Below, piece by piece: positions 10,959-22,433 of a DNA stretch of 64,000 nt; position 1 is the stretch's first letter; each line of letters starts with the position of its first letter. The stretch spans positions 55,601,067 to 55,665,066 of the forward strand of contig OX359245.1 in the NCBI GenBank assembly GCA_947179485.1, read 5' to 3'. Below the pieces are notes generated by a model that saw only the letters and a program-made list of their open reading frames with translations, was not told the origin of the DNA and did not search any database. Origin of the DNA: Allacma fusca (lineage: Eukaryota; Arthropoda; Collembola; Symphypleona; Sminthuridae). The translations under genes and the position numbers were made by a program.

Positions 10959-12640
10959 GTTATGCGGTAAAACAGGACACAATATTTTTTATAGCTCCCG
11001 AGATTATTCTGAAGAAGAAGTGAATTCTACTCTTTATTTTTTTTCGCAACTATATCAGTACATAATACCTGCCTCCTCAAGTTGTTTCTATAGTATGTTG
11101 TCCTTGATAAGATTAATCCAAATAAATGAATCCAATACTAAAAAATTATCTGCACTAAATGCTTTTCAGGTAGATCTATTTTTTCTTGAACCGAAATAGT
11201 AATTGAAGACATGCATGATCACCTTAAGTGGTATGCTAGTACGGCCCGTACTTTAAGTAAACGTTGGGCATAGACAAATCTAAATTGTGCATGGATATTT
11301 GCATTTGGTATCCAATGTGATGATACCGGCACGTGGACAAATATACATAAATGTATCGTTCATGTCGGAATTTGCTTGATGTTTTGGGAATACCACTGGG
11401 AATTGCATGATGGTTTTCCATAAATCAGACAGCGTTTCGTTTACTGCGGCCGTGGTAATCATAAATGCGTATTGGGAATTTGTAATGTACTGGCTTCGTT
11501 TAAACTGGTGTTTCCTTAATGTGTTTACGTATATTGTTTTTATTATAATTTGTATCTAGATCATTTTGCTTTTAAAATTCAATGCAAGTAGATCATTTTG
11601 ATTCTAATTGATCATGAACCTAGATCATTTTGCCTCTTCACCGACGATTTGTATTAACAATTCGTTTGTTTTTCGGAACTTTTAAATCAACTTTAATTTT
11701 TTCTGTACTTGACTATACAAATTTTTACATTTCGTTTTTATGTTGCTTTCTTTCGCCTACCACCGATACAGCAGGGTTCTGGGCTCCTGTGGAAAAATTC
11801 CTCAACTTTGGTAATTGAGTACGTTCAGTGCTGGACTACTCATGTGCCCCCTATCAATATGTAGAGAAAAATATTTCCTTTGTATTGAATTCTAAAGCAA
11901 AATTGTTTCACATCTAGAGATTATCCCAGCAACCCATTATAAGTTTATGTGATGGAAAACACCGATTTCTAAGTATAATGCAATAAATTTGCAGGTAAAT
12001 TCGGAACAACAATTAGTTAATACTTTTAGACATAATTAACTGAAATATGATTTACTAGATGTTAATGGAACGACTCAAAAAATTGTACAGTCTGTAAATT
12101 ATTTAGAGTTGTTTAATTCTAAATAGACAAAGCGGATTTTTGGGGAAATGTTTTTTAAAATTGTTTAGACATTATTCCAAATTCTTGTTTAAATATCAAA
12201 AATTTAACTTTAAGTATAACAACGGGTGACTTTCTTCATATACTGACTGGATATGTTAATAATGTTAGAATTGAAGTCAATTTATGTACACAACTCTAAT
12301 AACAGAATACTCCAATGAACATTTAAATTCTGTAACATTAAGTAAGACAAATATTTTAAAATAAATTGTTATTATTGATTATGGCTGAAGTATTTTGTCA
12401 AATATGTTCCTTAATCTAAAATTGCTCAATTATTAAAATGTATAGTATACTGCCGGTATCAGTGAAACTCAAATATTCTATTTTCTGTTATTTGTTACTA
12501 AACAAGGAAAGTCAGCAAGTTTAAGCCTAATAAGTGCTGCCTATGTAAATTATTTACTGGAATTAATTTCCATAGAAGTACAACAAAACGAAGCCTATGT
12601 TTATTTGACAATCATTCCAAGGATCATATCAATGAGCGAG
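10959..12640. repeat. Duplicated 5' flank of the receptor unit (copy 2)
   Basis: This is collinear with 40-2595 but shorter; the part around 560-1700 is largely missing. It holds the second copy of the conserved 60-codon ORF and the uninterrupted insertion site of the 2604-3412 element. It grades into the 3' flank of the broken receptor near 12640. No other gene is supported. Confidence 0.8.
11280..11462 (-). CDS. Conserved 60-codon ORF, second copy (hypothetical)
   Basis: ATG at 11462 and stop at 11280 define the same 60-codon frame as the 361-543 ORF, with most residues identical and the cysteines kept. It sits about 320 bp upstream of the 10958 receptor start on the same strand. Retained length and ATG suggest selection or only recent duplication. 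No domain is recognised. Confidence 0.3.
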   Translation of the reverse strand: MITTAAVNETLSDLWKTIMQFPVVFPKHQANSDMNDTFMYICPRAGIITLDTKCKYPCTI

Positions 12641-13019
12641 CATTTTTGCATTTACTATTGGCAAAGAAATATAATGCAAATTTCTATAAAAGTACAAAGG
12701 TTCACAGCGAGGAAATGAACTTGGAAAATACTTCTGAAACTAATTTCTCAGTGTTGGTTGAACTTTTTATTTCCTCAGCAAAAACTCACTTTATTGAAAG
12801 AAACGAATTTAAAATTGCATCCCTGAAACATTACAGATGACGTAACACTTGTTTAAACCTGATCCGTTAAAAATCATCATATTATTACTTTGAAAATAAT
12901 TGTGCTTTGGCGTAAATTTTGCGAAGCGTAGACTGACGCATATAAAGTTAAATTTCAATTGAAACAATGGGAATTTCTTAGAATGCTCCCTAGGTCGCTA
13001 TCCCATTCACAAAATGGCC

Positions 13020-15440
13020 TTACTTGATGAACCTGAGGAGGTTGAAGGAAAGGATCTTTGAAAACTTGGACTGAATAAGTCCAATGGGAGCAAAATTACT
13101 AATATGAAACATTTTTCTTGAACATTTAATTCTAAACTTTCTGCTGGAACATTTGATTCCCATTAACTCCCACAAAAGACAAATTGCTGCAATACACAAA
13201 CATGTCAGAAACACAACAAACGTAATGCTTGTTTGTGTTAATGATAAGGGTTCCAAGACAGCGAGAGATTGACGGAGCAATCTTTCGGCAACTTCGTTTT
13301 TAAAGTAACTATTGAGCATTAGCTTCTCCAAAATATCGCATTCCATAATATTAGTTAGCTCGCTAAATAACTGATGATTCCAGTGGCAAGAAACTGTTGT
13401 GTGATGGAATAGAATACAACCGCATTTGGAATATAAAATGTCCAAGAAATAGGTGCCAGCTGAATAGGCTCCACGTTGCCGAAGCTGTACAGACCCGGTC
13501 TTAGCAAATTGAAATGACTCTCCACAAACTTTGCCAAAGCTCTGTCTTGCAATCCGCATGTTTTTCCGTTGTCATTTAGAATTCGAAATATTTTTTTCTC
13601 TCATAGTACCAACTTCCTCAAGGATTTTCTTCCTATATCTTAATTATAGCTCCTTATCGAGTTCGAGTATACCGGCGAGTATCGAGTAAGAGTACGAGTT
13701 CGAGTCGAGTACGGTCAAATTTTTGTGAATACTCGATACTTGAAATGGGTTTCGAGTACGGGTAACGATTTTTCACATACTTACGAGTACGAGTATCAAA
13801 CGAGTACGAGTCCAATAAAAATACTCATGAGGGTTATCGAGTTCGAGTTCGAGTACCACATGCTCAATATACGAGTACGCGTACACGTGCACACAAGTGT
13901 TGCAAACTTTTGAATTTCCAGTAAAGAGACGAAGGCGCTAATATGAAATTATCACAAAAAATCGTTGTATCCACCAGTCACGACTCTCTCAGGTTTTAAA
14001 GTACAATCTCTCTCCATTTAGTACATTACTATTAAAGTTAAAACAATTAGTTAATTCTAATGGCTGAACATATTAACACAAACTCTTCGACAGGCGTAGT
14101 TGAATTGAATGAAAATTTACAGAGACACTTTACCAACTGCATGTTCAATTTAAATTTTGGGGGAATTATTTTGTGAGAAATTAAATGAATCTAAAAAAAA
14201 TCACTGTTCAATTGTGGTCTTGTTATTATTAAATACTCGAGTATGAAGACTCGAGTCACGGCCCGAGTACGAGTACGGGATTTCGGTATTTACAGTTCCG
14301 TACTCGCGAGTATGAAACAAGTTCGGGTTCTGAACTGGAACTCGGTCGCTTATTTCAAGTATTTTCCTGAGTACTCGTATATGTGGCGAGTACGAGTACC
14401 TTGGATTGGAGTCCATACTCGATGCTTCGATTTCGAGTACGAGTTCGAGTACGGTTCCGCAAGGTAATCACTCAATAAGGAGCTATAATCTTAATCCATC
14501 AATATAAGGTAGAATCCCAGTCACGTGTTTCGGGCTCAAGAAATACGACTCAGAATACGACGATGGTACAGTAGGCATGTAATCGCTTTCAAATAAATCC
14601 TTAAAATCGAACAATCGTTTCGGTTTGGATGGGAAAACCAAAAGACTTTCAATAGAGGCTGAATACAAGCTAGTGAGAATAAATAAAATGCAGTCCTATA
14701 TCGCCAATAATACAGCTAATTGAGATACATTTCGTGTTTAAAAAACAAGGGCAACCAATGCTGGAAACACGTGCTGTTTGAACGAAGGGCTCAAGTTTAT
14801 GACAAGCGTCAAAAGGATAACTGAAATTAAAAAGCATATCCAGGTAGGAGCGTCTATTGGGTGAAAGAATGCTAGTGGGTTTATTTTTACGCTGTGAGTG
14901 TCGTTTTGAAAGTAAAAAAAATTATAATACTGATAGTCTTCCAAAAAATGCATTGCATGTTTCTGCAGTGGTGATTTCGATAAGTAGCTTCCAAAAATTC
15001 CTCCCATTTTTACATGGCCCAAAACTTGTTCTGAACACCGCTGTAGCGTTCAAAAATTGGATCATTGAAACGTAAATTATTATAATCAGATCCTCAGATT
15101 GTATTTGGTCCCCGAGTTTCCTGAGATCTCGGAAATCCCAACTCTGGATTCGTTGCTGCCAATTTACTTCTCCTAACCGATGACCATCTGGCAGACCAAG
15201 CATTAACTTATGATGATTATAGTTGTAACTCCATTGGGATGATCTCTTAAATTGTCCATCGAATTCAAACTTCAAATTTGTGATACCGGGTCCAGGTAAC
15301 AAATCTCAAGTTGATGTTCGCCTGACACACAAAACCTGGGTGGCCGTACAGTACACATGAAGGACGAAAATGCTTTCGATCTGTGTTGAAGCTGGGTTCC
15401 ATTCTACAAACATCATGTTTTCAGGGAATGCAACAATGCT
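13020..15440 (-). pseudogene. Broken ionotropic-receptor-like gene with two insertions
   Basis: Homology to the 692-aa paralogue runs in pieces. The C-terminal third lies at 13020-13360, where a frameshift leads into 13355-13640. A hAT-like element then interrupts at 13645-14487. Further pieces at 14483-14720, 14738-15022, 14922-15302 and 15306-15440 are separated by frameshifts and stops. The homology stops at residues IVAFPEN, where the LTR of retroelement R1 begins; about 165 N-terminal codons are not found next to the far side of R1. The final span and a WELMGIKC motif are still readable. It cannot make a channel. Confidence 0.9.
13645..14487. mobile_element. hAT-like nonautonomous TIR element, CGAGTA-rich ends (843 bp)
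   Basis: Perfect 13-bp terminal inverted repeats, TATAGCTCCTTAT, lie at 13645-13657 and 14475-14487. They are flanked by the 8-bp direct repeat ATCTTAAT at 13637-13644 and 14488-14495. Removing the element and one repeat restores collinearity with the intact receptor gene. The first and last 240 or so bases are dense, degenerate strings of CGAGTACGAGT-like words, mostly in the same sense at both ends. The middle (about 13920-14220) is ordinary AT-rich sequence with no ORF. The 8-bp duplication points to hAT. Confidence 0.88.
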
Positions 15441-15442
15441 CC

Positions 15443-15897
15443 TGTCAGGTGACAGTTCTGTAGTTACCCAGTAACTTATAACATTAGTATACGGGCTAGC
15501 CTGCCCATATGTATTTATACATAATCTTATGTCTATCTTAATGTATGGATGATGTGGCATTAGAATGATTGGGAATGAGTGGAGTCCCAACTGAGAGTGT
15601 GTCTCGTGGGACTCAGGAGTAGACATTGGGTCAGCTAGCAAGTAAGACATTAGAAGTTTAGGAGTCTAACAAGTAAGTAGTAAGTAAGAGATTATTAGTT
15701 TAGGAGGCTAGCAAGTCAGTAATAAATAAGTGTGCTCTAAAAATATCTACGAAACTTCATTCATTTATTAGCACGCTACCTACATTACAGGCCTGCATAC
15801 TTGAGACATAAATACTATTTAAGAATTATTAGTATTAATTAGTTATAAGTGTTAAGCTTCGTAATTCTAGGTCTGATTTCACTAGTGTGATCTCACA
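15443..15897 (+). repeat. R1 5' LTR (455 bp)
   Basis: The LTR begins TGTCAGGTGACAG at the exact point where receptor homology stops and ends TCTCACA, giving TGT...ACA termini. Four bases later comes a tRNA primer site. Both boundaries are inferred from these signals because no second LTR copy was found to align. Confidence 0.65.
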
Positions 15898-15901
15898 TTT
15901 C

Positions 15902-15913
15902 TGGTGGAGGTGC
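15902..15913 (+). promoter_or_regulatory. R1 primer binding site, tRNA-Ala type
   Basis: TGGTGGAGGTGC is complementary to the CCA end and acceptor strand typical of animal tRNA-Ala (ending GCACCTCCACCA). It lies four bases after the LTR. The same arrangement occurs in the minus-strand element at 62153-62166. Confidence 0.7.
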
Positions 15914-16072
15914 GGTTCCTTCTCCCAATCTCACTGCCAAGCTAATTGAGCTATAAAAATAAGTTAAAATATTGTCCACACTACTCAACCCTTTTTAAGG
16001 AGTGGCCCCTGTCCGTCTGGAAAGCTGCCTGGAACTTCCATGTGTTGCGAAAAATCATCCACATCGGGTCCG

Positions 16073-16074
16073 GT
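16073..16074 (+). promoter_or_regulatory. Candidate splice donor in the R1 leader
   Basis: TCCG followed by GTAAGAT is a near-consensus 5' splice site between the primer site and gag. With the acceptors at 25119, 25976 and 27540 it could produce subgenomic RNAs for the downstream ORFs. It is a sequence match only. Confidence 0.35.
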
Positions 16075-16793
16075 AAGATTTTCCATACACTTAATTGTCA
16101 CTTTATATATTATTAACGTCTGATCATAAATTATTTCGTATGTTCCTGTGATTCATTCTTGAAATATATTTACTATCCCCTATAGTTACGTGAGATTTTG
16201 ATTTAATTGGGTTCGTTTATACCTTCTGTCCCAATTATTCCTTTACTTTCTCCTGTGACTTAATTTAGTATTGAGGTAGTTATTACCATTATATATCTGC
16301 AGTTCCTCCCGCTCCAAACTCATTCGATGAAATTTTCGGTCCCGCATTCGGGTTCCCCATATAATTGTGAACTTTAAAACAATTATTTGGTGAAGTTAAT
16401 TTCCTATTTTGTGAGACTTTTGCGCGTCTAAAAAAGTATAGCCGTTACAATTTCTATTCTGTTCACCCATCTTGTCCGGTCCGTTATCATCAACCCACGC
16501 CGTTGTCCATTTGATCCTTGAGTAAGTACATACCCACGGAGGATCAGATAAATTTCACCTTGACCATCTGTGAACTCATCATATCCAGATACGCTGGCTA
16601 TTGTTCCTTCAAGGTCTTGTTGATAAGATTTCGCTGACCCGTGTAATCTCCGATCAGGATTAATTTTTTGGGTTCTTTTAAAGCATCCAAATTATCAACG
16701 TGGCCGTAAATCAGGGTCGAATAATTATCTTACCCGTGATTTGTTTAACTTGTGCCTATTTGTCTGCTTTTATGGTATCTCGATAATTCAGAT

Positions 16794-18353
16794 ATGGATA
16801 TACCTCATGCTCACAATGGTAGTGGCTGGGCTCCATCGGACCCATCGGCTTGGGATTTATTCGGTGCTTCTCCAGATCCACCACTTCCACCTCTGCAACC
16901 TCCCCAACAATCGTCTATTATGGCGTCCGCCAGTGTGCCCGCCCCTGATCTCCCCAGTGCTTTTACTCTTCCAATGACTCCGAAATCTTCTGATGAGAAG
17001 TACCGTAGACTGGACCGTTTCTGTGCTGAAGTTGAACAATACTACAACGATGAGGATCCTCGGGCCTTGGTCCGTCATGTCAACCATTACTCCAAGGATA
17101 TGTTTGTAAGTCCCGAATCTGTGGTACTTAATTTACACAAATTTTTTCAGAAGTCCCCGGACAAGGCGGTACAAGAGTGGTTTCGGTCAGAATTTCCGCG
17201 GATACGGCTCTTCGAAGAACTTGGTAGGCCCGCCCGTGACATATGGGATTTTGTAGCCACTTGTCTCATTTACCGATTCGATCACGCTATTCTTCAATCG
17301 GAGAAGCAGGCTGCTTTTCTTTATTCCCCTGGTATGACAGCAGAGTCCTTCGTTGCCGAATTAAAGCACCTTTGCCTAGATGTCAACCCGCGCATGCCGG
17401 ATGCCGACATTATTGAGCGGACCCGTGGTAAATTGCCTTCCCGTAAGGAGTCACTTGTAATAACTCCCTCCCGAACACTCCAGGAATCCGTGAAAAATAT
17501 CAGCGGTCTACTCCGGGATCCCGAGATGAATCCAAGTGCTCGGACACGTGCTACGATTTCCTCAGTGTCCCAAGCCCCACAGATGGTCGACAACTCAGTG
17601 AGAGTGAATACCTCCCAGATGTGTGACTATTGCAACCGCAATAATCACCTTTGGAAGCAATGTCGTGACCTCCAGAGGGACTTGGATGCTGGAAACACTT
17701 CCAAGCTCATTTCAATGATGGAAACACGTAATGGTAGAGTCAACCGAAATAATAATAATGTAAATAATTTTGTGCCAGGTGCTAATGGGTTTGTCGCAGG
17801 CCAGCAACAGCTTCGACCTCCCTCCCAATTTCAGCAACATCAACAACCTTCACGTCAGAATTCAAATTGGAACGTACCCAATAATAATGGTCAACAATAT
17901 TTTCCGAACTCACAGGATCTGATGCAGTTTGATGACTGTCCTCCTCCGTCCCAGCAGTGGAACAATCCACCTCAGGGCGGAAACTCACAACATTTACCCA
18001 ATTACCAAGCCCCTCGTAACTATCCACGACAGGATAATTATCAGGGACAACAACAGTCTCATTACCATAATCAACAACAATCGTATTATCCTCAGGGCCC
18101 GAGAGCTCAATACTCTTCGGCTCCACAACTGCATAATTCAGGACTTTGTCCTCCTTGGAATGACCGGGGGTACCGTAATGCCCAGCAACAGCAGTTCGCT
18201 GGTCCAATCCCTGCGTCACAGCCACAAGGACATCCTGATGTTCCCGTCAATCCGGGAAACTGTCAGGTCTGGCGTTCGGGACGACCAGACCAACCTGCCT
18301 CATTCCACGTCCTCCACAACAACGAGTATGCAGGCACCCTATTCCAAATTTAA
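16794..18353 (+). CDS. gag: R1 Gag (about 519 aa)
   Basis: The ATG at 16794 is the first in frame; codons upstream need a non-ATG start. Residues 1-55 are Pro-rich. Residues about 70-230 form a Gag-like helical region, with motifs such as AVQEWFRSEFP and AAFLYSPGMTAESFVAEL. A single CX2CX4HX4C zinc knuckle, CDYCNRNNHLWKQC, is at about residue 280. The last 200 residues are extremely rich in Gln, Asn and Pro. The protein should form the particle and bind element RNA. The frame has no internal breaks and ends before the protease region. Confidence 0.8.
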   Translation: MDIPHAHNGSGWAPSDPSAWDLFGASPDPPLPPLQPPQQSSIMASASVPAPDLPSAFTLPMTPKSSDEKYRRLDRFCAEVEQYYNDEDPRALVRHVNHYSKDMFVSPESVVLNLHKFFQKSPDKAVQEWFRSEFPRIRLFEELGRPARDIWDFVATCLIYRFDHAILQSEKQAAFLYSPGMTAESFVAELKHLCLDVNPRMPDADIIERTRGKLPSRKESLVITPSRTLQESVKNISGLLRDPEMNPSARTRATISSVSQAPQMVDNSVRVNTSQMCDYCNRNNHLWKQCRDLQRDLDAGNTSKLISMMETRNGRVNRNNNNVNNFVPGANGFVAGQQQLRPPSQFQQHQQPSRQNSNWNVPNNNGQQYFPNSQDLMQFDDCPPPSQQWNNPPQGGNSQHLPNYQAPRNYPRQDNYQGQQQSHYHNQQQSYYPQGPRAQYSSAPQLHNSGLCPPWNDRGYRNAQQQQFAGPIPASQPQGHPDVPVNPGNCQVWRSGRPDQPASFHVLHNNEYAGTLFQI

Positions 18354-19150
18354 ACTGGAGGCCCGCAACTCTTGTTCAACTACGTCGGTCCCAATTGTCC
18401 GACAATTCTCAACTTTTTTTCATTCAAATAAGATTTATAATCCTAACCTATTTGTGCCGTCTAATTGCCCATCTATTTGCAGGGATGTGATTATTGACAT
18501 GCCGGATGAACTTTCCGACCCGCCGATAATTCTGCCTCCTGCACGGGCTAAAAAGAAGGGTCGATTCAAGGATGAGATTCCCCGATCTCTTCCTCAGGTT
18601 GATTGTAATGAGGGTTCTAAATCTCCCAACTTAATTAATAAATACTATCTTAAGTCCCGTAAACGTATGGTACTGCGGGTCTCCTTTACATGAGGACGAT
18701 TCCAGTCCCACCAATAATGACGATGACGAATCTGTCTCATCTGAGTCTGCAATGATACAGGAGGTCCTCCGTCTATGTAAACTTACGTATACCCGTAAAG
18801 ACATTGTTTACGCGTTACGTCTCGCAGGTCATCGTCTCACATTGCGAGCCACTGTAGACACGGGATCTATGATCTCCACGATGTCAGCTGCTACTGCCTC
18901 TTACTTAACTAAATATTGCCCTCAATCAATTAAAATTATTAACCACGATCCAGACTTTTACTACAATTTGTAAAACTCAAACAGGTTCGTTTTGTAGGTC
19001 TGCAATACTGTATTTCTACACTAATCGTGCCGAACATCTGGGTCATAACTACCGTTTTGCCATTATCGAAGAAATGGATACTTTAGTTTTATTAGGTCTT
19101 AATTTTCACCGCAGGTTTGGTCTTCACTTGGATGTCCACGCTGATTTGAT
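18354..19150 (+). pseudogene. R1 protease region, frameshifted
   Basis: An aspartic protease is spread over three frames. A linker in frame 1 runs to 18693. A second piece has an acidic stretch then VDTGSMIS, with the catalytic Asp codon at 18857-18859, and ends at 18973. The third piece opens before 19074 and has LVLLGLNFHRRFG, the C-terminal LLG motif of retropepsins. Breaks fall near 18680 and 18968. The enzyme would cut the Gag-Pol precursor. An AG after a pyrimidine tract at about 18480 could alternatively be a splice acceptor. Confidence 0.7.
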
Positions 19151-21147
19151 CGAGTACTACGGTCCAAATGGAACCGCCTGCGAGGACAAAGTTGGCCACT
19201 ACGATTCAGAGAACATATGGATCGACACCGACAGTGATTGGAGTACTCGGGATCTAGACGCTCTATTCACGGATTCTCTCGAATCATCCCGAGACCCGGA
19301 AGAGCATCCCAACGATCATGCTCGCCGTCGCAAGAAGCTTTACGCCTCTCTTGCTCGTAAGTTATCCAGGGAGAAGTCTCAAATACTTCGTCCCACAATC
19401 GACAATCTTGAACCTGACGACTCTGTTAATGAGTCTCTAGGGGTACACAGTCAACCCTCAATCATGTCTGATCAATCATGTCAGACTACATTTAGTGATA
19501 TTCAGTCACCGGCAATTAGATTTAGTGATTATCAGGAATATTTAATTGATTCTCAATTTGCTCCGAATACGGAACTCAATAATAATTTTTGTCCTACAGC
19601 CCAAGCCTTACAGGTAAATAAACCGAGGCAGCGCTTTACAAAGGACGAAATAAAATTGGGTCCGAATATAACGGAACCGCAAATAAAAGGAATTATAAAT
19701 ATTATAAATAAGTACGCTAATAATTTTGCAACATGTGATAAAGAACTAGGAGTAGTCAATCACCCTCCTGTAGTAATTAATACAGGTGATCATAAACCTT
19801 TCCACATGTATTCTTACAGGTTAGCACCACTCGAAAAGCATGTACTGGAAGAACACGTGGAACGCAATCTGAGACTGAGCGTGATTGAGCCTTGCGTCTC
19901 TCCTTATAACTCCCCTGTTATAGTCGTCTCCAAAAAGATGGATGACCAGGGAAACCTCCAGCACCGCGTCTGTGTCGATCTACGACAACTCAACGACCAG
20001 GTGGAGCAAAATACTTACCCAATTCCACGCGTGGATGACTGCCTGGATCACCTGGCCGGCGAAAAATTGTTTATCACCCTCGACGCCCTCCAGGGATTCC
20101 TCCAGATGCGCGTATCCGAGGACAGTAAGTTGAAAACTGCCTTTTCTACTCGGCGGGGTAAAATTTGTTATAGAATATCCCGCAGAATATCAGACTATGA
20201 TGGACACAGTCTTAGGAAATTTAAAGTATACCGTTGCGTTAGTATATATAGATGATCTGCTAATTTTTGCTGAAGATTTCGACACTCTGTTGGTCCGGTT
20301 GGACATGGTTCTAGCTCGGGCCCAATCCTTTAATTTAACCTTTAAAGTTTCTAAATGTTACTTTGGCTTTAATTAATTACACTTTTTAGGACATGTAGTA
20401 AGCTCTCAAGGAACAGGCCCTGACCCTGCTAAAATCGAAGCTGTACGAACATTTCCGAGCCCTAAATGTTTAAAAGAAGTACAATCATTTTTAGGGTTTT
20501 GCAATTATTATAAGACCTTCATCAAGGACTTTGCTGGGAAGGCTCGCCCGTTGCATCATTTATCTAAAAAGGATGTGCCTTTTGTGTGGGGCGAGGTTGA
20601 AGAAGAAACATTTCAACAACTGAAAGAGGCCATGATAACGGCTCCGGTCTTGGACTTTTTTGACCCCTCGGCTTCTATCCGTTTGGTCACTGACGCTAGT
20701 GGCTACCGTATAGGTGGTGCTTGCGAGCAGTCTCGCGATGGTAAAGTTTGGCGTCCTATAGCATTTGCGTCTCGATTACTTAAAGGATCGGAGCTGAATT
20801 ATTAGAACCCCGAAAAAGAGTGCCTTGCTATTGTTTATGCCTTTGAAGTATTTATGCCGTACATTTATGGGCGTCGGATCCAAGTCAGGATCGACAACGC
20901 AGCTCTAACTTCATTGTGTACGATGAAAGACCCTCACTCCAGAATAGCACGTTGGCAACTCAAACTTGCCCAACAGGTGAAGGAGGTAGTCCATGTCCCG
21001 GGTAAGCAAATCCCACATGTAGACTGCCTGTCCCGGTATCCACTTGGTTCTCTTCAAATACCGGTACCACAGTTACCCATTCAGATACTTGTAGAGGATG
21101 AACCTATTATTCAGGTTGTACTAAGCATCAACGAAAAGATTCTTTAA
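19151..21147 (+). pseudogene. pol: R1 reverse transcriptase and RNase H, broken
   Basis: RT opens with a poorly conserved linker, then fingers and palm: SPVIVVSKK, VCVDLRQLND and FITLDALQGF with the first catalytic Asp. Near 20160 the frame breaks and the conserved PFGL region is missing. YIDD follows at 20245-20256 in another frame. A TAA interrupts at 20374-20376. RNase H begins at RLVTDASG, has a TAG at 20803-20805, then EKECLAIVYA and HVPGKQIPHVDCLSRYP. A frameshift near 21125 leads into integrase. The RT deletion alone should abolish activity. Confidence 0.85.
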
Positions 21148-21149
21148 TT

Positions 21150-22433
21150 CTAAGTATTTCTAATGATTTAATGTTATATGGTACTCCGGATAATGTTGAT
21201 GGAAACATATTTTCCAATAAGTATGCTCTAATTCAAGGATTATTGTTCCATATAGATAAACAATCCTCTGAGCCCTATAAGCTTCGAGGATCAATTCTCA
21301 AATTAGCTCATAATGATGGTCTGGATGGTGGACACGCTGGAATATACAAGACATATTCTAAGCTCTACCGCCACTATTATTGGAATCAAATGAGGTCCGA
21401 CATTTTAAAATATATTCAGGGATGCCCTACATGTCAGACTGGTAATCCTTCTACTACGAAGCCTCCAGGACACATGCTCGTGGTCCCACCTCCTGAAGAA
21501 GTATTCACTAGAATTGCCGTGGACTATGTTGGACCTATCGATCCCATTTCAAAGTCAGGTAATAGGTACATCTTTGTGGCCATTGACCACACTAGCCGTT
21601 TTGCATGGGCTGCAGCCTCCCCCACGAATACTGCTCATGATTCCTGCAAATTGTTGAAAAAATTAATTTTTGAACAAATTAGAGTTGTCCCGTTTATTGT
21701 CACGGACAATGGGCCCCATTTTACAGGTTCCGAATTTGTCCAATTTTTGGAACGCCACGGTGTCAAACACATACGGATAATGCCCAATCATCCCGCCTCG
21801 AACGGTAATGTGGAACGCAATAATGCGGAAATTAAGCGTTACATTCGCAAATATGTGTCAGCTAACCGGGACAACTGGGATGAGTTGCTAGGGAAGGCAT
21901 GTAAAAATCATAATATGCATGCACATGCCATGACTAAATTTACACCTTTCAGTTTAGTGTATGCAGTTCCGCCCAAGACGAAATTGGATCTGTTGACTCC
22001 GGTTATCTCAATGGAACCACATAAAGATCCTACCGATCAACAGGAGGAACGTCGGGCTCGTGTTATACAAGCTAACCTAAATACTACGAAAGCACAGGAA
22101 CTTCGGGCTCAGAAATTTAACAAAAACCGAGTTCCTAATACTTTTAAAGTCGGTGATTTAGTTTGGCTCTCTGACAAGGTTCGCCGTGGTCTCCAGCTTT
22201 ACTGGGTAGGCCCGTATCAAATAGTCGAAGCGCGTGGTCGTACCTCCTTCATTGTGGAATATCGCGGGACTAAACGTGCTAAACACCGAATTCTCCGTGT
22301 CCATTCTCATAATATGAAATTATATAGGCCCCCTGTAGCATGGCAGAATGAATATGAGGATGTTTGTGTTCATAAAATCTTAAATGACAATGCTTATCAT
22401 AATTCTCTACAGGAAATGCGTCCGGAGCATTGA
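21150..22433 (+). CDS. R1 integrase (reading frame intact)
   Basis: From N to C the frame has a His-His-Cys-Cys zinc domain (HNDGLDGGH ... CPTCQ), then the DDE core. Its acidic residues lie in VDYVGPID, VTDNGPHF and NGNVERNN. A GPY/F-type C-terminal module follows, YWVGPYQIVEARGR. It would join the element cDNA to the genome. The ATG at 21171 is internal; the domain normally comes from a polyprotein. The frame ends TGA at 22431-22433, but the next frame-0 codons stay open for almost 600 bases. Confidence 0.8.
   Translation, partial: LSISNDLMLYGTPDNVDGNIFSNKYALIQGLLFHIDKQSSEPYKLRGSILKLAHNDGLDGGHAGIYKTYSKLYRHYYWNQMRSDILKYIQGCPTCQTGNPSTTKPPGHMLVVPPPEEVFTRIAVDYVGPIDPISKSGNRYIFVAIDHTSRFAWAAASPTNTAHDSCKLLKKLIFEQIRVVPFIVTDNGPHFTGSEFVQFLERHGVKHIRIMPNHPASNGNVERNNAEIKRYIRKYVSANRDNWDELLGKACKNHNMHAHAMTKFTPFSLVYAVPPKTKLDLLTPVISMEPHKDPTDQQEERRARVIQANLNTTKAQELRAQKFNKNRVPNTFKVGDLVWLSDKVRRGLQLYWVGPYQIVEARGRTSFIVEYRGTKRAKHRILRVHSHNMKLYRPPVAWQNEYEDVCVHKILNDNAYHNSLQEMRPEH

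Noticed and set aside
10959-10982. An eight-residue N-terminal extension of the 9.0-kb receptor
   Set aside because: It would need a TTG start; the ATG at 10958 aligns with the paralogues and begins a signal peptide.
13660-14470. CGAGTACGAGT arrays as a CRISPR-like or regulatory array
   Set aside because: Words are degenerate, spacing is irregular and the array is enclosed by TIRs and a target duplication, so it belongs to a transposon; the genome is also eukaryotic.
17782-18225. A 147-codon minus-strand ORF inside R1 gag
   Set aside because: It is antisense to the Gln/Asn-rich part of gag, where low-complexity sequence gives long open shadows; no domain is seen.
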